In this document: in pieces, positions 49,761 to 60,137 of the stretch | Position numbering within the stretch: the first letter of the stretch is position 1 | How the letters are laid out: each line of letters opens with the position of its first letter | DNA from: Ehretia macrophylla | Taxonomy: Eukaryota; Streptophyta; Magnoliopsida; Boraginales; Ehretiaceae | Direction: 5' to 3' | Length of the DNA: 64,000 nucleotides | Assembly (NCBI GenBank): GCA_037974665.1 | Contig: CM075775.1 | Span: forward strand, 39,954,152 to 40,018,151 | Position numbers and translations under genes: made by a program | Notes under the pieces: model-generated | Seen by the model: only the letters and a program-made list of their open reading frames with translations | What the model was told of the DNA's origin: nothing | Database searches by the model: none

Positions 49761-50384
49761 GCTCTCAGAGAGCTTTCCAATGGTATGTTGTGCATCGCAT
49801 AACTCCTTACGGATCAAAAGTTATGGGCACCGGAGCAACGGAGACCTGGTCCCAAGCCCCACGCCCTTGGTTTGCTGGCCCAGCCTCTACATGAAGCGAA
49901 GTTGTCTTGCCCAAGGTACCCTGGGATTTGGTAATAGAAATGTGATGGATTAGGTTGTCATCATTTTCGCGGCTCACGACGTACGATCCGAGACGAAAAA
50001 ACAGCGTAAAAGAAGAAAAGTGTCCTAAAACATATGAAAACGTTCAATTTTGGTCTCCAAAAATAGGCGCAACCGAGCAGACTTGCTGCCCCCATTGTAG
50101 AGCTCTCGGATAGCTTTCCAACGGTATGTTGTGCGCCGCATAATTGCTTACGGATCAAAACTTATGGGCTCCGGAGCGACGGAGACCTGGTCCCAAGCCC
50201 CACGCCCTACGTTTGCGGGCCCAGCCTCTATGTGGAAGGAAGTTGTTTTGCCCAAGGTACCGTGGGATTCGGTATTAGAAATATGATGGATTAGGTTTTT
50301 CGTCCTTTTCGCCGCTCACGACGTACGATCCTAGATGGAAAAACCGCGCAAAAGAAGAAAAGTATCCCGAAACTAATGAAAACG

Positions 50385-50584
50385 TTCAATTTTGGGCTCT
50401 GAAAATAGGCGCTATCGAGCAGGCTTGCTGCCCCCGTAGTAGAGCTCTCGAAAAGCTTTCTAATGGTATGTTGTGCGCGTGTAACTCCTTACGGATCAAA
50501 AGTTATGGGCACCGGAGCGACGGAGACCATGTCCCAAGCCCCATGCCCTCGGTTTGCGGGCCAACCTCCACGTGAAGCGAAGTT
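50385..50584 (+). repeat. Identical 200-bp satellite patch, copy 2 (partner at 48681-48880)
   Basis: This is the second copy of the 200-bp patch. It ends where copy 1 reads GTTTTCTTG and this copy reads GTTGTCTTG. Confidence 0.88.
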
Positions 50585-53500
50585 GTCTTGCCCAAGCTGC
50601 CGTGGGATTCGGTAATAGAAATCTGATGGATTAGGTTGTCGTCCTTTTCGCGACTCACGATGTACGATATGGGACTGCAAAACTACGCAAAAGAAGAAAA
50701 ATGTTCCGAAACTGATGAAAACGTCCAATTTTGGGCTCTGAAAAAAGGCGCAGCGTAGCTGGCTTGCTGCCCCCACCGTAGAGTTCTCGGAGAGCTTCCC
50801 AACAGGATATTGTGCGCCTCGTAACTCCTTACGAATCAAAAGGTATGAGCACTAGAGCGACGGAGACCTGGTCCCAACACCCACGCCCTCGGTTTATGGG
50901 CCTAGCCTCTACATGAAGCGAAATTGTATTGCCCAAGGTGCCGTGGGATTCGGTAATAGAAATGTGATGGATTAGGTTGTCGTCCTTTTCGCGGCTCATG
51001 ACATACGATCCGGGACGGAAAAACAGCGCAAAAGAAGAAAAGTGTCCCAAAACTATTGAAAATGTTCGATTTTGGGCTCCGAAAATAGGTGCAGCTGAGC
51101 AAGCTTGTTGCCCCCGACGTAGAGCTCTCGGAGAGCTTTCCAACGGTATGCTGTGGGCCGCGTAACTCTTTACGGGTAAAAAGTTATAGGCACTGAAATG
51201 ACAGAGACCAGGTCACAAGCCCCACGCCCTCTGTTTGCTGGCCCAGCCTCTACGTGAAGTGAAGTTGTCTTGCCCAAGGTACCATGTGATTCGGTAATAG
51301 AAATGTGATAGATTAGGCTGTAGTCCTTTTCGCGGCTCACGACGTACGATCCGAGACGGAAAAACAGCGCAAAAGAAGAAAAGTATCCTGAAACTTATGA
51401 AAATGTTCGATTTTGGGCTGTGAAAACAGGAACAGTCGAGAAGGCTTCCTGCCCCCGTCGTAGAGCTCTCGGAGAGCATTTCAACGGTATGTTGTGCGCC
51501 ACGTAACTCCTTACGGATCAAAAGTTATAGGCACCGGAGCGACGGATACATGGTCACAAGCCCCATGCCATCGGTTTGCGGGCCAGCCTCTACGTGAAGC
51601 GAAGATGTCTTGCCCAAGGTGCTGTGGGATTCGGTAATAGAAATCTGAAGGATTAGGTTGTCGATATGGTACTGAAAACTACGCAAAAGAAGAAAAGTGT
51701 TCCGAAACTGATGAAAACGTTCGATTTTGGGCTCTGAAAACAGGCGCAGCTGTGAGGCCCGACCTCGATTTGCGTGCGATATGTCGCTTCGTGTGCCCTA
51801 ACCTAGATTTGCGTGCTTTGACCTAGGTTTAAGAGTCGTGTTTCATTTTATGTGCCTTGTATTGAATTACGTGCATTTATTTAGGGTTGTGTGCATTTAC
51901 TTGGGAAACGTGTACTCATCTCGTAGTTCGTTCTTTACCTCGTAGTGCGTGCCCTAAACCTAGGAAAGCATGCTCGCACGTTAATCAAGAAAGCATCTTA
52001 CATGAAGCACTAGATCATTAATTAATTCTACAAACTCCAGTAACTAATATTAAAATGCCAAGTTAATGCACTAGAAGACGAAATTTCACCAAAAGCTAAA
52101 CATTCTTATTCCTTATTCTTTATTCTTTTGCATATTCCAAACACACAATAAAATAAGCTCAAAACAAGACAAAAAATTCAGAATTGAGCTTGCCTTGGCC
52201 GACCATGTGAGGAGCTTTTGTCGTGCTTTGCAATTTCAAAAATCAAGTTTAGACATTCTATGACACAATGCAAAAAAAAAAAATGGAAACCAAGCATTAT
52301 TTTATCCTCCACCATGCTCCACATTTTCGATCTATTCAATGCCCATGCTAGACAATTCAAAATATGCTTTTGAAGACACAAAAATCAGATTTGTAGAAGC
52401 CCAAAGCCGACCACATGCTCGAGCTTTTCATTTCTTTCTCTCATTCTCTCATCCTCTCATTTTCTCTCATCCTCTTAGCCTAGGCTGCTTCATCACCTCT
52501 CCATAGCTTAAGCTCATCATCCTAAGGTTCATCAAGACACTCAAGGTCCTAGGAAGCTCGACCAAGCAAGCTAGAAGCAAAGAAACATGCATGCAAGCTC
52601 ATAGAACACTCATTTCGGCTTAGGTATGTTTGATAGCTTCTATTTCATTTCCTTTTTGTTCTAACCACATGCACATACTAAGGACATGGTAACTTAGCTA
52701 GGAATTAAGGAAATCAAGCAATATCCCTCGGCCAAACAAGGAGAGAAGACCATTTGTGCATCTTCAAGAGTTTTGAGCATCATTTGTTGTCGATAGGCTA
52801 AGGTGAGGGTTAATCCTTTTTAAAAGCTTTCAAAAACCACATGCATGCCTTCATATGTCTATTTTACCTCTGTACTTGTGTAATATGTGTGTATATGAGC
52901 TTTTGTAACCATGCATGTCAAGATATTTAGCTAGAACTTGAAGATAGGAAAATCGCGAAAATGGCAGATTTCTGACTTGTTAGAACGAAGTGTATTTTGC
53001 CTGGTAAATGATGTTGAAAATGCATAAAAATTGGTAGGTGACTATTTTTGCCCGTTCTGAGCATTTTTCATAGAAATATGGTAAGGCCAATTTTGACTCT
53101 AAGGTCTCCAAAATGGCAAAACATCGAAAGGTGTCTAAATCTGAAAAATCTGCGAAATGAAGCAGGTTTTTGGCAGTTCACTGTCTTTGTAGAACGAACC
53201 GGTTTTGACTTAGAAAATGATATCTAAAATGCATGACATTTCGTAGGTTGCTATATTTTTCAGTTCTGGACATTTTTGTCAGAAATAGACTAAGGCTAAA
53301 TCTGACCCTAAGGCCCTAAAACATGACATGTATCGAAATGTGTATAAATCTGGACAGTTTTGCGTAGTCTCACGGTTTTGGCTATAACTCTTGAATCCGA
53401 ACTCCAAATGATGCGAGGTTTGTTTCTGGATTTAGTTCACTTAACAAGCTTTAATTTGAAATTTTTTTCACTGGAATTGGAGATTTTTTTCTTGTCTAAA

Positions 53501-54404
53501 TGATTGTGAGAAAATAGACCATTGCAGTAAAGTTTTTATCTAGTGATATGCTTTGAAAATTATTGTAACTTCTCTTGTGGTGTTAAATGCTTGGGATTGT
53601 GGCACTTGGATGTTGTGTGGACTGTTTTGAATGATTGAGGATGTTTAATTAATTGATGCATGGCTTTGGTTTAATTACGTGACAACTTGTGGCTTAATCG
53701 CACAGGTAAGCATGAACTGAAACCCTAATGACTATGAAAACTCGCTAAGTGTTGATCCTATGGTTATCGTGTCTAATTATGTGATTAGTGGGCTGCCCGT
53801 TGTTGTCCTTATAGCCCTAAATGTGATTTCCGATGTTTACATGTTGTCAAGTAGGCCTTTCTTGTACCCGGTCCCACGTAGACGTCGTTGCATGTTGTAT
53901 TTGCTTTTTATTTGATTATGTGAACCCCGAAATGAGTTATATGACTTGATTTACATGTGTTACATGGCTGCCCGTTTAATATTCATATAACTCCATGTGC
54001 CTTACAAGTGAAATTTCCTGTCATAGCATGCCTCGCGTGTTTACTTCTCAATGTGCAATCTTATTACTGCTCGGTGGCAACTTACTTTGTTGTCCTCCTA
54101 ATGTGATATATTAAATGTCATAAATGTGCATTGCATATAAGGTTGTAACCTTTCATTCTGGCATGGTAGTGTTTCACGCACACCGGGCGGCATCGGGCTT
54201 GCCGGTGCAATCGTGACTACCATTGTCCAATTCCCTCTCTCGCTTGGGGGCTAGACTTCCTCAGAGAGTTGGGTCGTAGGATTTTGGGGTACATCCGTAG
54301 TACACACATTTGGCGTGATAAGTGGAGGATTTGAAGTCGGCCACAACAACTGATACTGGAAATGAACTGAGAGCAAAAGCTCACTGTATCCTTTTCACTA
54401 TGTG

Positions 54405-54410
54405 TATAAG
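54405..54410 (+). promoter_or_regulatory. Candidate TATA box in the 5' LTR of element E
   Basis: TATAAG within CTATGTGTATAAGTACTC is kept in most LTR copies (for example 4337-4342 in A). If used, transcription would start about 30 bp downstream, giving a U3 of about 2.7 kb and R plus U5 of under 0.9 kb. This is a sequence match only; I have no transcript evidence. Confidence 0.3.
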
Positions 54411-54599
54411 TACTCTCGCTTGGTTCCTAGAGGACCTCGGGGAGGAAAGACGGGTAATTTTGTTCTTTTACTTTTATATTACATTATGAATTTACTTATG
54501 ATATATGTCATGCTTGCAAAAGGGTTTTTATAAGTTGAACCGAAAAAAGAGTTTCAAAACTTATTTCTCGTTCCCCCTTGCTGAGTTCATAAGGACTCA

Positions 54600-54680
54600 C
54601 CCTCTTTTATCATCTCAGGTGAAGAAGATCAGGAACAGGTACTTGAGGATAACGTGCCTATCGATGACTCCTTGGAGTGA
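54600..54680 (+). other. Intron-like 3' splice context and short acidic open frame in the LTR
   Basis: A pyrimidine-rich stretch, CCTCTTTTATCATCTCAG, ends at 54618. It is followed by a frame encoding EEDQEQVLEDNVPIDDSLE and a TGA at 54678-54680. The acidic frame stays open, with conservative changes, in the homologous place of all LTR copies that reach this point. A donor-like GGGTAA lies about 170 bp upstream (near 54454). It may be a spliced leader exon end, or simply shared ancestry. The function is unknown. Confidence 0.3.
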
Positions 54681-55305
54681 TTGTCTGCCCTACGTGCCTT
54701 ACTTGACTATGGCTATTTTGTGAACGATATGTTGTATTGAATACTATTTCTTGTGTTGCTTACTGTCGTTATTGTAAATGACCCCCGTTGTAATTTGGGG
54801 TCTAATTTTGATTGTACCGATATTAACTAGACAGACACCCTATTTGCTCGTTTTGCTACTGGTTTAGTATCTATCACAAGCTTATGAAGTATTAGGTAAA
54901 GGGTTAAGTAAAATGAATCTATCCAATCTTAAACAGGTACTCATCGGTAAGCTAAAATCAGCAGGTACTTTTGTAGCAAGGATTGACAAACAAACGAGAC
55001 ATAGTTATCATGCTAGGTTGGTAATCAAGCCGGACTTCGAGATAACTAGTAGGCATTTCGATTGGTGATAAATAGTAACCTCAGTTGGAAATGAATTTGA
55101 GATTGAAAGTCTTGAGGCCTTTAGAAAATTAGGTCAAACTAAAGAGCCCAATTACAGCCGTTATGCTGCCAATTTTTCCGGAGAATTTTTGAAGATTTAG
55201 GCTAACGTTAAGTGTTAAACCTTAATGAACGATTAAGCGTGAAATGATATGAATGTTTTGGTCACATCTTAGTCTAACCTCCATAGGTCGGGTTGGGGCA
55301 TGACA

Positions 55306-55585
55306 CCTTACAGAAATGGTATCAGAGCTTAGATTACTTAAGCTGGGTTTAACTCTCGGACCATGGGTAGAAGCCCTAGGGTTATTGAGATGACTTGTTT
55401 ATGTGTATTATTGTGTGACAATATCAATTGTGCCTTCTTTGTTTTTATGTGCTTATGTGGTCAACATGTCTTAGCTATTTTGAGAAATTGTATGTCTATA
55501 TAAAATTGTATGTTGCATACCTTATACATTAAATTCTTGTCTTGTCGTATTCCAATAAATTGTGCATCATAATATATGCCTATAG
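55306..55585 (+). other. Untranslated leader of element E
   Basis: This non-coding stretch between the LTR and gag contains the primer-binding site. I see no other feature in it. Confidence 0.8.
55317..55328 (+). other. Primer-binding site of element E (initiator Met tRNA)
   Basis: TGGTATCAGAGC matches 12 bases of the complement of the plant initiator tRNA-Met 3' end, including the CCA. It starts 12 bases after the LTR end, a normal spacing for this class. Confidence 0.93.
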
Positions 55586-56739
55586 ATGGCTGGCCCTAGT
55601 ACCCGCAATACTAATAGAAGCGATGAGCCTCAAGAAGCCGAAGATGCTCATCAAACTAATCCCGGCATGACCATGTTTAACATGATGGCGAATGCTATGG
55701 ATCGCGTGTTGCGAGTGATGGAACGTCAAGATGCACGTGAAATAAGCAACAACAACAACAGGAATGGTGGTAACAATGGGAGAAACAACAGAATGCGTGA
55801 GTTCCTTGACTTTCACCCGTCCAAATTCTTTGGGGAAGCTGATGATGAAAAGGCAGAGGCCTTGCTGTCCGAGATTGAAAGGATTTTCAGGCCACTTGAC
55901 TATACTGATGAAGAAAAGGTTGAGTTCGCTGTATTTCTATTGCACGGGGATGCTGAGCATTGGTGGCACACTGTGGAGGCACTTTGGGAAACTGATCATA
56001 CACCTCGCTTGTGGGGTAATTTCGTTAAGGCATTCAAGGAGAAATACGTACCTGCAGTTTCTAGGCAGAGGTGAATTGAGGAATTCATGCACTTGATCTA
56101 GGGTAACATGACGGTAGCCCAGTATGAGGCTCGTTTTGACTGACTGTCCTGCTATGCTCAATACATGGTCAGTACCCTTGAGGCGAAGATGTGGAAATTT
56201 ATGAATGGATTGAGGCTAGAAATTCAAGATCAGTTGGCTTCGCATGACTTCACTACCTATTCTGTTCTCCTTGATGTTGCCTCCCGAGTTGAGAAAAGGA
56301 AACTTGATAGAGCCGGTTCGAGCCAACCGAACAATAAACCATATCAGCCTCCAGGACAACAGAGGAAATTCCAGACCCAGAGTCGCAGTCAGGGCTAGAA
56401 CCAGAACAGACAAGTCAATAACCGTGGCCCGACTAAAGCACTATCAGCCTCTTCCACCCGCGGATCCATAGGTAGTTCACCTACTACTCAGTCTATCAAC
56501 TATTCTTATTGTGACAAGAAGGGTCATACCGAGGCCAAATGCTGGAAGAAGTCAGGACGAAGTGTGCGGTGAGGCAGTGATCAGCATCAGATCAAGGATT
56601 GCCCTAAATGGCAAGGAGGACAAAATCAAGTTAAACCAGCTGGTAGAGGCAAGGCTTCAGTTCCTAGAGTTCAGGCTCGAACTTATGCTATTGAGTGCAA
56701 GGAGTTTCCTGAGAAGACTATTGTTGTTGAAGGTACATT
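55586..56739 (+). pseudogene. gag: gag of element E with five stops
   Basis: The ATG at 55586 gives MAGPSTRNTNRS. An Asn-rich linker (residues about 54-68) is followed by the retrotransposon Gag core at residues about 73-160, with FHPSKFFGEADDEK, IERIFRPLDYTDEEK and AEHWWHTVEALW. Premature stops are TGA 56072, TAG 56099, TGA 56141, TAG 56396 and TGA 56570. A basic Gln/Ser-rich stretch precedes two zinc knuckles (56501-56542 and 56561-56602). In the first, the leading Cys is Tyr; in the second, one Cys is Ser and one is replaced by the stop at 56570. Element D retains both knuckles intact. No frameshift is present, and the frame runs on into protease. The boundary with pol is approximate because gag and pol share one frame. 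Confidence 0.92.
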
Positions 56740-57239
56740 CTTGATACTAAATCAACCTGTTAGGGTCCTAATTGATCCAGGCGCTACTCATTCATTTATT
56801 ACTCTCTTATGTGTGCAACGTGTGAAATTACGAGTTGTATGTTTGCCCTACGAAGTAGAAGTTGGTACTCCGATGGGTTCTAAACTTGTTACTAGCTCAG
56901 CTTGTAAAGCATATAAAATCCAAATTAAGGATAGAGAATTATTAGCCAATCTTATAGTGTTAGCCTTTTGAGACTATGAAGTCATCTTAGGGATGGACTA
57001 GTTGGCAAAGCATCATGCCCAACTAGATTGCCGAACGAATATTGTAACGTTCCAGAAACCTGGTCAACTAATATTGGAGGTAATGGGTCGAAGAGACTTC
57101 ACAGGGAGTTCCATCATCTCATCTAAGAAAGTAGTGAAGTCCTTGAGAAAAAGGTGTAGTGGATACTTAGCTTACCTTATCAACAAGCCATCGGACAAAG
57201 CTAAGTTGGAGGAGATGCCAGTGATTAAAGATTATGCGG
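56740..57239 (+). pseudogene. pol: Aspartic protease region of element E
   Basis: VRVLIDPGATHSFI (catalytic Asp at about 56774) marks a retropepsin-like protease that would cleave the Gag-Pol polyprotein. A second conserved stretch, [20 protein letters not shown], and EVILGMD follow. TGA at 56969 and TAG at 56999 interrupt it. Element D reads through both positions with CGA and TGG codons, so both are single transitions. Confidence 0.88.
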
Positions 57240-58180
57240 ATGTGTTTTCAGAAGAATTGCCCGGTTTACCCCCGAATCGGGAGATCGAGTTCATGATAGA
57301 ATTACTACCTGGCACCCAGCCGATATCTAAAGCTCCCTATCGTATGGCACCAGCCGAGCTACAAGAATTGAAGGACCAATTGCAAGGAATATTGAAGAAG
57401 GGGTTTGTTCATCCAAGTTCTTCTCCGTAGGGTGCACCAGTCCTATTTGTAAAGAAGAAAGACGGAACGTTGAGGCTATGCATCGATTATCGAGGATTGA
57501 ACCAAGTGACCATCAAGAATAAATACCCACTTCCATTGATCGACGAGTTGTTTAATCAACTTCAAGGAGCTAAAGTGTATTCGAAGCTCGACTTAAGGCA
57601 AGGGTACTACCAATTGTGGATCAAAAAAGAGGATGTGCCTAAAACGGCTTTTAGGACGAGATATGGGCATTACAAATTTGTAATAATGCCATTTGGGCTA
57701 ACTAATGCCCTTGTAGCTTTTATGGACTTGATGCATAGGGTGTTTCAACCTTACTTGGACTAATTTGTGGTGATCTTTATTGATGATATTTTGGTATACT
57801 GGAAATCCAAGGCTAAGAATGAATAACATCTACGATTGGTATTGCAGAAACTTCAGGAGCACCAATTGTATGCAAAGTTTAGCAAATACGAATTTTGGTT
57901 GCGGCAAATTGCATTCTTGGGGCACATTATATCCCAAGAAGGAATAGCGGTAGACCCAGCAAAGATAGAAGCGGTGATGTCTTGGAAGAAGTCGGAAAAT
58001 GTTACAGAAGTTCAGAGTTTTCTCGATTTAGCCGGCTATTATCGGAGATTCGTGAAGGATTTCTCAAAGATTGTAGGACCGCTTACAAATCTCACTCAAA
58101 AGAAAACAAAGTTCGTGTGGGATGACAAGTGTGAGAACAGCTTTCAAGACCTGAAGAAAAGATTGACTACCACACCTGTT
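57240..58180 (+). pseudogene. pol: Reverse transcriptase of element E
   Basis: Motifs in order are [55 protein letters not shown] (motif A Asp kept), [20 protein letters not shown] and FIDDILVYW at 57776-57787 (the two active-site Asp kept). The connection region with [17 protein letters not shown] follows. Stops are TAG 57428, TAA 57761 and TAA 57824. The catalytic residues survive better than in element D, whose motif A Asp is Asn. Confidence 0.93.
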
Positions 58181-58834
58181 CTTGCATTGCCTAAGGGGAG
58201 TCAAGGTTTTGTAATCTATAGCAATGCTTCGAAGGAAGGACTGGGTTGTGTGTTGATGCAAAATGGTAGAGTGATTGCGTATACCTCTAGGAAGCCCAAG
58301 CCGTATGAATTGAATTACCCAACGCATGATTTGGAGTTGGCGGCCATTGTGTTTGCACTCAAGAAATGGAGGCACTATCTGTGGGGTAACAAGTTCGAGG
58401 TGTTTACTGATCACAAGAGCTTGAAATACTTGTACTCACAAAAAGAGTTGAACATGAGGCAAAGACGGTTGATGGAGCTTTTGGATGATTATAATTGCAC
58501 AATCAATTATGTGTCCGGTAAAGCAAATGTAGTTATAGATGCCTTAAGTCGGAAAGAGAGCATGGCAAAACTGGACGTTAAGGTGCAGGAGTTGTTAGAG
58601 GAAGCATTTTTGTGGAATCCATGATTGACTCAAAAAGGGTTACTTTTTGCCACTACACAGGTTCAGTCGACCTTGTTGTCTGAATTACGAGAGACTCAAT
58701 AGAAGGACCAACAGTTTCAGAAGATTAAAGAAAGCAACACAGATTTCAAGTTTCATGATGATGGTATTTGGAGGTTCAGGAATCGAATTTGTGTTCCTAA
58801 TGATCCAGAGTTGAAAAAGAAGATTCTTGAATAA
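58181..58834 (+). pseudogene. pol: RNase H and linker of element E
   Basis: The RNase H domain degrades the RNA of the RNA-DNA hybrid. It reads [10 protein letters not shown] (first catalytic Asp changed to Asn at 58223-58225, GAT to AAT), [19 protein letters not shown] and NVVIDALSR. It is open up to TGA 58622. TAG 58700 and TAA 58832 follow in the linker to integrase. The 58700 stop matches the 36307 stop of element D. Confidence 0.92.
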
Positions 58835-59830
58835 GCCCATAACTCAAGATATACTATTCACCCCAGCGGAACAAAGATGTACCGGGATTTGAAGCAACAC
58901 TATTGGTGGAGTAACATGAAGAGGGAGATCACGGAGTTTGTGGCACGGTGTTTGACTTGCCAGAGAGTCAAAGCAGAACATCAACGACCGGCAGGTTTAC
59001 TTCAGCCGTTGGAAATTCCTCAATGGAAATGGGAACACATAACTATGGACTTTGTCATGGACCTGCCCAGGTCACAAAAGGGTCATGACGCCGTTTGGGT
59101 CATAGTGGATAGATTGACCAAGTCAGCGCACTTCTTACCGATGAACAAGGAGGATAGCCCTGAGAAACTGGGAGATATGTATGTGGCGGATATTGTAAGG
59201 TTGCACGGGATGCCTGTGAGTATTGTATCGGATAGGGATCCTCATTTTACTTCCCGATTTTAGAAGAGATTGCAAGAAGCTTTGGGAACGAAGTTGAGTA
59301 TTAGTACAACTTATCACCCTCAAACTGACGAACAATCTGAGAGAACTATTCAGATTCTGGAGGATATGCTGAGGGCATGTGTTTTAGACTTCAGAAAAGG
59401 TTGGGAGAAATATCTGCCCCTAGCAGAGTTTGCTTATAATAACAGTTATCAAGCCACTATTGGGATGGCCCCATTTGAGGCATTGTATGGACATAAGTGT
59501 CGATCCCCAATTTATTGGGATGAAGTAGGTGAGACGAAGACTTTTGACCCGACCCTGCTACCAGAACTTATGAAGACTATTGATAATGTTTACCTCATCC
59601 GGAAACGGATGCTTACCGCCCAGAGCAGGCAGAAAAGTTATGCAGACCGACGGAGACGGAGTCTAGAGTTTGAGGTCGGCGACAAGGTGTTCTTGAAGAT
59701 ATCACCTCGGAGGGGACTGATTAAACATGGCAAGGGTGGAAAGTTGAGCCCAAGGTTTGTAGGACCATTTGGGATAATTGAGAAGGTTGGCAAATTGGCG
59801 TATCGTCTGGAACTACCCCAAAACCTCTCC
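58835..59830 (+). pseudogene. pol: Integrase of element E, catalytic triad intact but one stop
   Basis: The zinc-binding region HNSRYTIH ... CLTC is at 58838-58963. Core: Asp in TMDF at 59048, Asp in SDRDPHF at 59231 and Glu in EQSERT at 59339, which is D-35-E. The stop TAG 59261 replaces a Trp codon between the last two. The C-terminal motif [22 protein letters not shown] shows the GPY/F-type module found in chromovirus integrases. Element D lacks 59169-59401 of this region. Confidence 0.93.
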
Positions 59831-60097
59831 AATATTCATGATGTCTTTCATGTTTCAATGCTACGGAAGTATCACCCTGATCCATCGCATATCTTGGAGC
59901 CAGAGCCGTTGCAGCTTCGGGAGAACTTGTCTTATGAAGAGAAGCCCATTCGGATCCTAGACCAGCAATATCGGGAGTTGTGCAACAAATCTATACCGTT
60001 GGTGAAAATGTTGTAGGATCACCATGGAGTTGAAGAAGCAACGTGGGAAAGACGAGACCAGATGCAGCAACAGTATCCGGCATTATTTCAAAGGTAA
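59831..60097 (+). pseudogene. pol: Chromodomain-like integrase tail of element E
   Basis: The tail [19 protein letters not shown] ... [11 protein letters not shown] ... [10 protein letters not shown](stop)DHHGVEEATWE ends at TAA 60095-60097. Its wording (VKVLW..H.VEEATWE) is typical of Tekay/Del elements, whose divergent chromodomain is thought to bind modified chromatin and steer integration. The TAG at 60014 replaces a Trp codon. The whole gag-pol from 55586 is 1503 codons in one frame. Confidence 0.85.
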
Positions 60098-60124
60098 AAT
60101 TGAATTTCGGGACGAAATTCTTTT

Positions 60125-60137
60125 AAAGAGGGGAGGA
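60125..60137 (+). other. Polypurine tract of element E
   Basis: The purine run AAAGAGGGGAGGA abuts the 3' LTR start (TATGAGGCC, mutated from TGTGAGGCC). Confidence 0.9.

Larger units (their letters stand above)
43271..51750 (+). repeat. Satellite block 4 (about 25 monomers, with 5- and 6-monomer higher-order periods)
   Basis: It has the same monomer, orientation and phase as the other blocks, resuming at TCTGC after element D and ending at GGCGCAGC before element E. Rare variants recur at 2030 bp (six monomers) and 1700 bp (five monomers). The last monomer before element E has a deletion of about 24 bp around 51663 (GTTGTCG joined to GATATGG). I see no gene and no other element. Confidence 0.96.
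51751..55305 (+). repeat. 5' LTR of element E (about 3.56 kb)
   Basis: It starts TGTGAGGCC right after satellite GGCGCAGC and ends CATGACA, 11 bases before the primer-binding site. It holds a poly-A run at about 52269, CT-rich sequence at about 52430-52475, a TATA-like box at 54405 and an intron-like 3' splice context at 54600-54618. Confidence 0.95.
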
